From: Diaporthe sp. PMI_573
Taxonomy: Eukaryota > Ascomycota > Sordariomycetes > Diaporthales > Diaporthaceae
DNA: 64,000 nt
Direction: 5' to 3'
NCBI GenBank assembly: GCA_021399435.1
Contig: JAJTUP010000043.1
Coordinates: forward strand, 527,827-591,826
Made by a program: the position numbers and the translations under genes
Shown: positions 55,541 to 64,000 of the stretch, piece by piece
How the letters are laid out: every line of letters begins with the position of its first letter
Position numbering within the stretch: the stretch's first letter is position 1
The notes under the pieces: model-generated
Seen by the model: only the letters and a program-made list of their open reading frames with translations
What the model was told of the DNA's origin: nothing
The model's database searches: none

Positions 55541-55769
55541 ATAAAACGGACCAATCAGGAGCATGTTTATTAGCCAATCAGAAGCATTTTAATTCAGCGG
55601 ACCAATCAGAGGCCGCGGGACCAGGGGGGCCAAGGGTCGGGCGGGGATAAGAAAGACCTTCCTAACGGAAGGCAGACCTTCCTAACGGAAGGCATTAGCC
55701 AATCAGAAGGCGGGGGATCCAGGGTGTCGGGGGTCGGGCGCGAATAAGAAAGACCTTCCTAACGGAAGG
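55541..55769 (+). promoter_or_regulatory. CCAAT-box and hairpin repeat block upstream of repeat copy B
   Basis: Four CCAATCAG elements (about 55551, 55574, 55602, 55699) alternate with three copies of the palindrome CCTTCCTAACGGAAGG (55657-55672, 55677-55692, 55754-55769). Two imperfect tandem units of about 75-80 bp share CCAATCAG, a GGGTCGGGCG core and ATAAGAAAGACC before the palindrome. A TATAAAA lies near 55540. CCAAT boxes bind the fungal HAP/CBC complex. The block stops exactly where repeat copy B begins and has no equivalent beside copy A. Confidence 0.6.
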
Positions 55770-55770
55770 C

Positions 55771-56891
55771 ATTCGAAAAACTTGAGAATTGATGTAGAGT
55801 CAGCCTTTGGCTGAACCCGTAGTTAGTGGGCTTCTCGGTGGATTCATTCTCCGAATCCGAGATGATCCGTGCGCCGCGACGCATTCTTGACGCGTACCTA
55901 GCCGCTTCCGACCTTTTGAACTTCTTCCACTGGACTTTTTCTCTCTTCTACTTTCTTGACCATTGCCGAACTAGTTCTACCATACACAGCATCTAGCATG
56001 GCCCACTAGACAGCTGGCTCAAGCCATCCAGCTCGGCTAAGCGCAAGCGCAACACCGAAGACGACGGAGAAGTTCAGGGCTCCGATAAAGAAAATGATCA
56101 GCCCCCTCGTCCCGCGAAGGCGTCCAGGACAAAGCAGGCCAGGACAGCTAATTCCGCCACACCCAAGAAGACCACCGCTGCAGGCACCAATAAGGACGCT
56201 AAGAACCTCTACATTGACACCCTCAAGGTCCTCGACAAGCGCGTCGACGAGCTGGACAAGAAAGTCAAGACTATGAGCGGCAATAGCACGGCCATCACAA
56301 CCTCCAGCTACGCCACCTCCACCCGCAAGCACATGAGCGCCGTCAAGAAGCTAGTCGCCATGGACACCACACTGGCCTTCAACCTGCTGCTCAGCATGGC
56401 TGATGCGTCACACACTGACCTCGACGCCACCTGTAAGATGTGCGGCGGCACCCCATGCGACAATAGCATCCCGACTTTCAAGCTGCTGGACGAGGCACTT
56501 TTGCCGCTGATCGAGGCGCGGGAGAAACCTGCCAGCCTGGCGGCTGAGTTGCCCCAGGTCCCGAAGCGGTGGACGTTGAAGGATGCGGATGTCGGTGTAT
56601 TCAAGACTGGGAGGCCGAACAAGCAGCAGCGCGGGCAGATGTACCGCCAGAAGCTGGCGTGGGAGAAGAACAGGCGGCAGATCAGACGGGAACGGAGAGA
56701 GAAGACGGAGGACTGGATCATGGTGGCGTTGAGTGATTTGGTTGAGGAGAGGAGACTACCTTGATGCGTATGGCGTTAACGAGTATTTGCCAAGGTGCAT
56801 TGCGAAGTTAGACGAGCTGATGAGGGTGAGGGGAGAGTGAGGACCTATGTTTCTAAAGTGCAGTAGGGACCTGTTATCGGGGCGCGGAGGA
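55771..56891 (+). repeat. 1.12-kb repeat, copy B
   Basis: Inverted partner of 13218-14335, almost identical over its whole length. It is flanked left by the CCAAT/hairpin block and right by a LINE ORF1 fragment. Confidence 0.92.
55998..56840 (+). pseudogene. Unknown multicopy protein, copy B (frameshifted)
   Basis: Same gene as 13269-14108. Differences: one C is missing after the start (ATGGCCCAC against ATGGCCCCAC), giving M-A-H-stop. A GGC codon is added (C-G-G-T against C-G-T). One G is added near 56750 (GAGGAGAC against GAGAGAC), which shifts the last 30 codons. The middle of the protein is otherwise nearly unchanged. Both 1-nt indels are in short repeats, so read error is possible. Confidence 0.85.
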
Positions 56892-57070
56892 CTCTCGTGC
56901 CCGGCGCCCTCTTGGCCTCGATGACATCCTTAACCTTCTTGAGTTCTCCCTCATTCCTACCTATAACCCTGATGCGGTTGGCATTTCTTCCGTCCCGGGT
57001 CACCGCAACACACCGCCAACTGGGCTGGTTGCCAGACGCTCTCATTTCTTGTTCGATGGTCTTGTGACAG
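56892..57070 (-). pseudogene. LINE ORF1 fragment
   Basis: Minus-strand match to 54220-54390: R-I-R-V-I-G-R-N-E-G-E-L-K-K-V, E-A-K-R-A-P-G-T-R-V-L and P-S-W-R-C-V-A-V-T. It is diverged at many sites, so it comes from a different LINE copy than 50053-55043. It begins exactly at the right edge of repeat copy B. Confidence 0.8.
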
Positions 57071-58149
57071 CGAGCGGGAGCCGCTCATCACAAAAGCCAG
57101 GCTTATTCCCAGGACCTGTTTCACTCTGACCGAAGATGCCTGGTGCAGAGGGAAGCGAGTGCGGTCAAACAAGCTCAACGATTATTGCAGGTTCCTTTGT
57201 ATGAGGAGGGATGCGCCTCGTGTAATCCCTGAGTTATCTTTCCATTAACCAGTGATTTTCTTTTCATACCTTTGCCTGTAGACTCCTTGGACAAGGACAG
57301 CCGCTTCCATTGGCCAACGATGGGTCGGTTGGCTAGGCAGAAACACTCCCTAACTGCGTGAAAAGGTACGTGCCATGTCGGGTATCCGATGAGGCCTTCT
57401 CCCTTCTTTATCCTGTTGGTGGCAGTCGTCCAACCCATCGCCACAGGAGAGCTGGCACCATATACCTATGGCCATCCAGGCAGCCACCTCGTTGAGTTGT
57501 TGGCCCAACGCGGCGTCTGGCTCTCATGAATCTAGAACTTCCTCTTCCTAGCCATTGTTAAACGTGATCCTTACATCGCAGCACACGAATACGCCACTGA
57601 ACTTCTTCGGGTTTGAAGTGGTTCACATTGAGTGTGGCAGCGTAAGCTTCATGTTTTGCGTCCATACTGACGCACAATGTCCAACGCTTGCTAAACTTCC
57701 AGGGTGATACGGAAACCCAATTCAACGTTAGAGATATGGCAATACAACTTTTCTTCAATTCACGGTTGTCTTGTTTCAGTCTGACTCCACGGCATCTCAT
57801 CAGCACAATTTCCCATAGACGCAGGTCTTGGAGTATTTACAGCCGTAAATCCGACTGCATTGCGTAAGCTGACGCCGAGCATGAATTATCATGATACTCG
57901 GAGGCCTCCGCCGAGGGGCACTGAGGGCGTCGGCAAGCGGAGGCCGGGGCTGGCGTCTCGCGTAATAAATTTAAGTTCAAGCGGCCGGAAAGTGAGTTGA
58001 TCGGCGCATGCACGCGACTAACTGTTTGAGCGACATCATGATTGATAATCATGAGAATTTGCAGTCAAAACTTAGAATTGTTATCATTTCCACTCAACTT
58101 TCTCAGGCAACCGCTGCGTTTGAGCGTCACTGCAAGAGCTGAAACCATC
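57071..58149. other. No supported gene
   Basis: Motif-free frames (for example 57175-57444 - and 57558-57806 -). The last 100 bases likely held the promoter of the dehydrogenase pseudogene. Confidence 0.45.
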
Positions 58150-59243
58150 ATGACGAAGGCATATGTCGCAACACGCAAAGGGGGCGAGTTCGCCATTATT
58201 GACGTCCCGTCTCCGAAGCCCCAAGCGGGCGAAGTCAGCATTCGGATAAAGCGGTGGCTCTAAATCCGGTGGATTGGAAGAAGCATCAGTTCGGCATAAT
58301 GGTTGATAGCTGGCCAGCCGTTTTCGGCTCAGAGTCGCTGGTGTCATTGAGAGTGTGGGCGAAGGAGTCAATGCTTTCTCCCCAGGCGATGAAGTCTTCA
58401 GCCTGACCGGACACGACAGCCGAGCTGGCGGATTCCAGGAGTTTTCAACAGTGCCTGAATATTTTGTTGCACTAAACCGCCGTCGTTAAGTTTTGAGGAA
58501 GCGGCTTCTCTCCCGTAAGTAATGCTTTTACAATGAAACACAGGACTTTTTATCCAGGCTGACAGTGAGGCATCTTCTTTCGAATTTACAAGAATTTGCT
58601 ACTTGACGGCTGCAGCTGCTATTACATTAGGCTTGAGGATTCGGCTGCCTTTTCTCCAGAACAATGAGTCTACAGCACAGCAGAGCCTTCGCAGTGTCCT
58701 TGTTGTCGGTGGTGGTTCTGGTGTCGGAGCCTCTGCTATACAGCTTCTTCGATTGTCCGTACCGACTTTGCACATCCTGGCAACGGCGTCACAAAGCCAC
58801 CACTCTCAGCTTATATCTCTCGGTGCAACATCATGTATAGATCGAGGTTCACCGGATATAGTCAGGGACATCATGGCGGCATCTGCTAGTGGCCAGGGAG
58901 TCGATGCAATTTTGGATGCAGTTGGAGGAGCCGGTGACGAAAGCCAGCCGTTTCTTTTTGATACCTTGCGCTCAGATGGACCAAAACGCTACAGTGCAGT
59001 ATCCACAGGCTCTAAACTTAGTATTCCGGTCGGAGTGGATGCAACGACATCTTCTGGACGGCAAGCATTCGACGTTGCGGGAGGCAGGCGAGCTATGTCA
59101 GCCCTTGGGAAGCTGACTCGGGATGGGGATTTCAAGCCCCGTTGAAGATAGAGGTAGTCGGCCAAGGCCTCGAGAGCATGGCAATGGACTTGAGAAGTTG
59201 AAATCGGGGGTGAGTAGGACTAAGCTCATCATTGTATTGTAAT
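58150..59243 (+). pseudogene. Medium-chain (zinc-type) dehydrogenase/reductase pseudogene
   Basis: From ATG 58150 (M-T-K-A-Y-V-A-T-R-K-G-G) the protein can be followed through frameshifts near 58250, 58335, 58485 and 59140. Segments seen: A-L-N-P-V-D-W-K, G-D-E-V-F-S-L, E-E-A-A-S-L-P followed by a GTAAGT intron donor, T-A-A-A-A-I-T-L-G-L, the nucleotide-binding loop V-V-G-G-G-S-G-V-G-A-S-A, D-A-V-G-G, and a C-terminal G-Q-G-L-E-S. Members lacking zinc ligands act as enoyl reductases or quinone oxidoreductases and are common in fungal metabolic clusters. Too broken to be functional. Confidence 0.85.
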
Positions 59244-59303
59244 TGCTAGTCGTAGTCCAAGTATTACATGATCACGTTCCATGAAACACCCCTGTAGCTG
59301 TGC

Positions 59304-59615
59304 TTGTTCTATTCCACACCCACTATTGAAGCGATTTCGACGGCGATCAAAGGGCCACGTATGCTCGGCAGACCACCCGCCAAATTCGTGCGGGCGGATC
59401 TCTACCCTGATTGGAACGCCTGGGCCGAAATCACACAACAGAGCAAATATATCAGGTTCATCGATAGGCCTGTTGATGCGACGACTGTTAGAAGATACAT
59501 GGAGAACAATGCGCCTGAATGCCGACTCTATAATCTTTGTTTTCATCACTTCGATGATGAAACCGCATCGAAGGTCCTACGAAGTTCAATAAAAGTATCC
59601 GAAGCTTTTGTGTAA
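59304..59615 (+). pseudogene. Methyltransferase-like protein fragment
   Basis: A 103-codon frame without start or end signals: P-T-I-E-A-I, K-F-V-R-A-D-L-Y-P-D-W-N-A-W, R-P-V-D-A-T and N-L-C-F-H-H-F-D-D-E-T-A. This order is that of a fungal protein family with an SAM-methyltransferase-like fold, where the Asp after the second strand would contact the cofactor. Only the middle is present. Assignment is from memory of the motif and is moderate. Confidence 0.5.
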
Positions 59616-60202
59616 TTCAGCCCCTCATGATTGCGTGGCAATACGCACGAAGGCCGTGACAAGCTTTGTCCCAAATCCACCTCCTAGCTCACTACTTCGT
59701 ACCTAATGCGCTGTGTGGAATCTTTGAGATAACTTACCGTAATCTGCCAGCGCTTTTGAATACGTCTATAGTGAAATTGATTTCAATTGGTGATCAAATT
59801 TCACTCTAAATTCCGTGAAGTATGGATGAATTCAGTTTTAGCTAATGTTCGTAGCTGCACGCACCAAGCGCTTGGAGACAGCGACCATTGGTACTGAGGA
59901 GCGGCCGTATCTCATTAATGGACTAAGGACCGTGATGCTAGCATGGATTTGTAAAATCTATACTCTCTTATCACAGTGGAATGATTGTGATAGTGCGAAT
60001 GTGAACGCATTGTACAACTCACTTACCCAGTACGCAGCTATGCAGCATACCTAGATAGAGAATGTGCTATATATGACAACACGGACAACGTATCCTGATC
60101 TACCAGTCTTCCACCCTAAAGATCGATAATTCAAATGGTGGACACAGAGAGATTCCTTTTCAAAGTACATGCCGGCGTTCAGCGCAGCATTTGCCTCTCG
60201 CC
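59616..60202. other. No supported gene
   Basis: AT-rich; only a short motif-free frame at 59845-60054. Confidence 0.5.
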
Positions 60203-61000
60203 TCATGGATAGAGGATTGCCCTGGACGCCAGCACAGTCCCTCCTATCCAGAAATCGTCCCAAGAGAGTGCCTCGAAAAGAACTGTACCAGATGCTGATT
60301 CGTCAAATTGAAGTTCGCAGTATGATTCGGCCGGGCCGGCGAGGTCTAATCCAATGGTCGACGGCCACGCATGACCCAGGCCCTCCACACTCAGCGACCT
60401 GACCTCAGCCCCAGGGCAATCCCACACCTCCTCCCACGCACCCGGGTGGACCTCCTTGACGCTGTCAGGCTGGGGGAGCTGACCCGGGTATGCGCCTCTA
60501 TCGCAACCGTTGCGCGACGCCCACTGCCGCCGCCACAATCGAACGTCCGGCTCTGGACCGAAGCTGCCCTCCTCGGGCGTCCGCCTGTAGAACGGGGTGA
60601 TGACGTCCTCGATGCCGTGGATGTGAAAAATGGGCGCCGGCCGGGGGCGTGCAATTGTGGAAAGCGTAGGTGCCCTGATATAGGGCGGGACTGACTGGTG
60701 CAAACGCGGCGATGACCCTGGAAGTGTCGGGGCGACATGCTAGATGGCTGGTGAAGCCTCCGCCGTTGGACTTGCCGCATGCGTAGATGCGGGATCGGTC
60801 GACGGTGTATGTGGATGAGATGGTCTTGATCATGTCGAACGCGTATGCGATGTCGTCGACCGAGGTATTTTCGTATGGGGCACCTTTGAGGGTGATCTTA
60901 GTCCCGCTACGGATCCTGAAGGTTGCATTCTAGAACTGTTGGTACGGCCCTGATGCCGTAGGTCAGGGGTCTTTGCACGTGCAAATAGGGGTGAGCAAAG
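60203..61000 (-). pseudogene. Feruloyl-esterase-like alpha/beta hydrolase, frameshifted
   Basis: Minus strand: G-T-K-I-T-L-K-G, V-D-D-I-A-Y-A-F-D, then V-D-R-S-R-I-Y-A-C-G-K-S-N-G-G-G (nucleophile elbow G-x-S-x-G), A-C-R-P-D and A-P-V-S-P-A. After a frameshift near 60650: P-I-F-H-I-H-G-I-E-D (catalytic Asp region), C-D-R-G-A-Y and G-L-G-H-A-W-P (catalytic His). This is the layout of secreted type-C feruloyl esterases and polyhydroxybutyrate-depolymerase-like proteins. The N-terminus with its signal peptide is unclear upstream of 60905. All three catalytic regions are present, but in different frames. Confidence 0.8.
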
Positions 61001-62149
61001 GGAACCACCGTACTATTCTGGGTACGGGTTCGATTCTTGCTACGGAAGGAAGAAAGGAAGTCATCGCCATCGTGGGCGCCGAAGCACTTGGTGTAGTGGC
61101 CAGCCCTCTGCTGACTAAGCCGGACCGGCCCTTCTGATTGGCCACAGCCGGGCCGGGCGTGCGGTCCCTTCAACGGTCACCAAACCCACAAGAACATTCC
61201 AAAAGATGGAAGAGGGGGATCCGTGACAGGTGGAAAGTGACCTACCTACCTTTCCAGATGTGTCTCATATCAGGCGATGCACCCCACACAAGTGTACCGA
61301 CAGAGCGGTGCGAGCGTTTGTACGCTGGTGCGTGGTACGGTCCAAAGACACCCCACGCTCTGAAATTGCGTTTCAGTCGAAGAGGGCGACGCCCCGTTCA
61401 TGCCTGGATTACTCCTCTCACGGAGCAGACGGTTCGGTACGCGTCGGACCGCGTTTCTTGGCGAGTCTTTTCCTGGCATTCTGGCCCCACCCTGCGCCTA
61501 ACCCGCACCAGCGCGTCTCACCCCGTCGTCTCTGCGGGCTCGTTACTCGCAGACCACGTTCATACAAGAAAGATGCGTGCAATATACTTATCCGCCCCTA
61601 CCTGAAGACTGAGTCAGCTGTATAACAACGAGGTAGCAGGTCTTATTCTTATCCCTCTCACATGACTGAGGTAATAGTAATGACAAAGGCTGCTGGAACC
61701 CTCAAAAAGGGGCTGAAGGGAGCTCCAACGCAGGAGGGCATTTCTAAGAAAACAAGAGGGCCACAACGGCAAAGAACTTTACCTTACAAAAATAATCATT
61801 TCCTAGCGAGCTAGTGTTGACGAAGACATTGTTGAAGGAGGGTGGTCAGAATCAGGGGGTGGCCGGGATCTGGTGCAGCCACGTTAGTGTTTTATACAAA
61901 TGGTTGTACATAATTAAATTGAGGGCAGGTAACGGGACCCGTTACACTCTAGCCCGGAGACGATGCTGGAGGCGGAGACCCACAGAACCACCCTCTGATG
62001 GCCAACCGACGTTGAGGCAAGATGCGCTACTGACGACGTAATATGCAGGAGCAGTAGGTACCAATTCTACTTTGTTCTTTTCGCGATTGTATTCTAACAA
62101 CTTATTACATAAATCTGATGATACCACTTAGGTGTTAACCACAGCCACA
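61001..62149. other. No supported gene
   Basis: Overlapping frames at 61138-61625 (+) are mutually exclusive, lack motifs and are probably chance. Nothing else seen. Confidence 0.5.
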
Positions 62150-63041
62150 CGAACACAAATCTTTCCTCAGCCTTGGTCTTCTTCCTGTGATCGACCTGAC
62201 CAGGAGAGCACGGTTGATGTGAGGCAGGACACCACCAAAGGCTATAGTGGCGCGGATCAGTGTATCAAGCTCCTCGTCACCACGGATGGCGAGCTGTAGG
62301 TGGCGAGGTGTGATACGCTTGACCTTGAGATCCTTGGCGGCATTCTGTGAGACAGAGATCGCGTCAGTATCGGCTGCATAGTCGGGTAGAGCACTGGAGC
62401 AGACGCTATGGTGCGACCCGGAAGCGATGGGGGCGACAGAGGGGTGACTCACGCCTGCGAGCTCGAGGACCTCAGCGGCCAGATACTCGAGTACAGCGGT
62501 AACGTACACAGCAGCCTTGGCGCCAACACGCATCTTGTTCTGGGTGTTTGCCTTGAGAGGAAACGCTTGACACGACCGCAGGGGAACTAGAGGGGATGGA
62601 TGTCAACAGTCAAATTTTGAGGACGCAACAGTAAAAAGGGTTAGATCAGCACGGCAGGTCAGCCCGAAAACCAAGCTTGATGCCGTCCACGCGAGCCGAC
62701 GCAAAGGCATGGTGACCAGATATGTGACGTCAAGTCCATCGGTGATGTGTGCTGAAAAGTCGGATCGAGCTAGAAAGAGCCGTGGCACCGATGCGACTAT
62801 CCTATGCACGTCGCGACTGTGCCGGTAATACTATAGACGATGCGGGATGGACGGAGTCGTGGCATGGCGTGTAAGACCGTTGAATGCAACGAGTCGGACA
62901 GCGTGCGGTGACGCAAAATGCGAGTCTTACCTGGAGACCAGCACGGGCAGAGTGGCTCCGCTGCTTTTTGGGGCGCTCGGTGGCCGACGTCTTCCCACCA
63001 GAGCTCTTGCGGCCCGAGGACTTGCCCTTTCCACCGGCCAT
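62150..63041 (-). pseudogene. Histone H2A.Z pseudogene retaining introns
   Basis: Exon 1 is 63041-62931 (M-A-G-G-K-G-K-S-S-G, ending S-A-R-A-G-L-Q). The first intron is 62930-62587. Exon 2 is 62586-62453 ([10 protein letters not shown] ... R-V-G-A-K-A-A-V-Y ... L-E-L-A-G). The second intron is 62452-62345. Exon 3 from 62344 reads [21 protein letters not shown] 2-nt duplication in exon 2 (CTCTC for CTC) and a 1-nt deletion near 62190 break the frame. Invariant positions are also changed (I-A-F-G-G for I-A-G-G-G; S-G-R-K for S-G-G-K). H2A.Z marks promoters genome-wide and is normally single copy, so the working gene must be elsewhere. Kept introns mean the copy arose by DNA duplication, not retrotransposition. 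Confidence 0.88.
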
Positions 63042-64000
63042 TGTGTTGATCGTTTACAGCAGGGCGTAGTTGATGTTTGATTATTGGACCTTGGGACGCG
63101 ATATTGTTTCAGGAGGAAAAGCTCTGCAAAGACTTGTTCTAACAGGCTTGCCTAGGGCTAGCAGCAGTTTGGGGAAGTTTAAAGTGCGGTCACATCGCCG
63201 CCAACGGGGCTAATGACTGTCACTGGAGCTCTGAATTCCTTATCTAGATTTACAGAGGCAGTCCTCTGAATTTTCCCCATTTTGATCCTTTATCTTCGGC
63301 GGTGGCGTGGCCCAGTGAAACACCTGGTGAATGACTTATAAAATGCTGTGCGATATAGGCAGCATAGCCCTCCTTGCTGATTATGGGAGGCTGAAACTAG
63401 GCTGAAAGAGTTGGAAGATGGGGAGGGGGAGATATGTAGTTTATTATTTTAGGTGACGCAGCAAATATAAGATGTAAGTCAGCACGCGTGCCGGGCAATG
63501 CTCAGTTTCATGAACCCAGGACAGCACCAGGGATACCCGTTTGGGTGGTTCGGGAAATAACAACGGAAGGATAACGCTTCGACTGGGCATGGTACCATTT
63601 GTTATTGCTGGATGTGGTGCTCGGCGTCGTTGTTGGACTTATGGCTACGGGCAGCAGTCGAGCACGTTCGGGCTGGCCGCAGCGGATATTCGGTTCCGAG
63701 ACTTTGGCATCAGGCGCGTGCTGATGCCTTTGGACAAAGGATTGAATCGAAAGTGGTCTAAGCAGATCGCAGACAACCACGTTCTGACAGTGTATAGGGT
63801 GCCCCAAAAGTGCCAACTGCCAAATGGAGACTTCTCGCAACACCCCCTGCGCGTTGGCGATATCGTACATTGATGAAAGAAACACTGTAGTGTTGTGGGT
63901 AATCATCCTTATTACCCTCGGCTCGGCCATGGAGCTGTCCTAAAGGCACAAAACTTTGATGACGAGAATGTGACAAGCGTGAGGGTGGGGTGTGAAGATC
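63042..64000. other. No supported gene
   Basis: Includes the former upstream region of the H2A.Z copy. Opposed frames at 63508-63976 show no motifs. Confidence 0.5.

Noticed and set aside
61138..61625. Two overlapping plus-strand frames of 131-155 codons
   Set aside because: Mutually exclusive frames without motifs, start context or introns.
1..64000. CRISPR arrays, rRNA and tRNA genes
   Set aside because: No regularly spaced repeats and no rRNA-like block; no cloverleaf was convincing by eye. A tRNA scan was not possible.

Overview
This window is a transposon-dense, gene-poor stretch of a filamentous ascomycete genome (Pezizomycotina, most likely a Sordariomycete). The evidence is the short 42-60 nt introns with GT...CTAAC/CTAAT...AG signals, a chromodomain Ty3 element, a Tad1-type LINE, several hAT families, and fungus-specific families (DUF3723, 2EXR, fungal patatin-like proteins with a RING-like finger, REG1, Cdc24-type GEF). 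Few genes look intact and many are relics. A number of the breaks are C-to-T or G-to-A nonsense changes, as expected from RIP. I could not measure this, and some 1-nt frameshifts could be assembly errors.

Layout. 1-4.07 kb: a DUF3723 fragment cut by the window edge, an intact Ulp1-like gene whose catalytic residues are replaced, and convergent to it an SP-RING (SUMO E3-type) gene truncated by a transposon. 4.07-10.71 kb: hAT-1 with a second, apparently complete hAT (hAT-2) nested in its transposase. 10.7-14.3 kb: a sulfatase pseudogene, a cupin relic, and copy A of a 1.12 kb repeat carrying an unknown gene. 15-19.1 kb: a chimera of patatin relic, hAT relic and the 3' half of a chromovirus. 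19.9-22.0 kb: an intact three-exon DUF3723 gene. 22.4-24.9 kb: a P450 relic fused to a REG1 fragment, then an intact 2EXR gene. 25.9-26.7 kb: a secreted Ser/Thr-rich protein. 28.2-30.8 kb: a six-exon patatin-like gene. 32.5-36.2 kb: a small host gene split by a second hAT-1 copy with perfect 8-bp target duplications.

37.4-41.1 kb: a decayed DUF659-type hAT and a polytopic membrane-protein pseudogene. 42.6 kb: an intact secreted ten-cysteine protein. 46.8-55.0 kb: a Cdc24 GEF fragment, a 5'-truncated Ty1/copia element and a Tad1-like LINE. 55.5-57.1 kb: a CCAAT/hairpin repeat block, then copy B of the 1.12 kb repeat (inverted relative to copy A), then another LINE fragment. 58-63 kb: pseudogenes of a medium-chain dehydrogenase, a methyltransferase-like protein, a feruloyl-esterase-like enzyme and histone H2A.Z.

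The most interesting themes are three. First, DUF3723 and patatin-like genes co-occur, a pairing known from Starship giant transposons, but no captain recombinase is visible here. Second, SUMO-pathway-like genes sit next to each other in convergent orientation. Third, insertions and rearrangements can be read at base resolution. I see no CRISPR array, rRNA or convincing tRNA.
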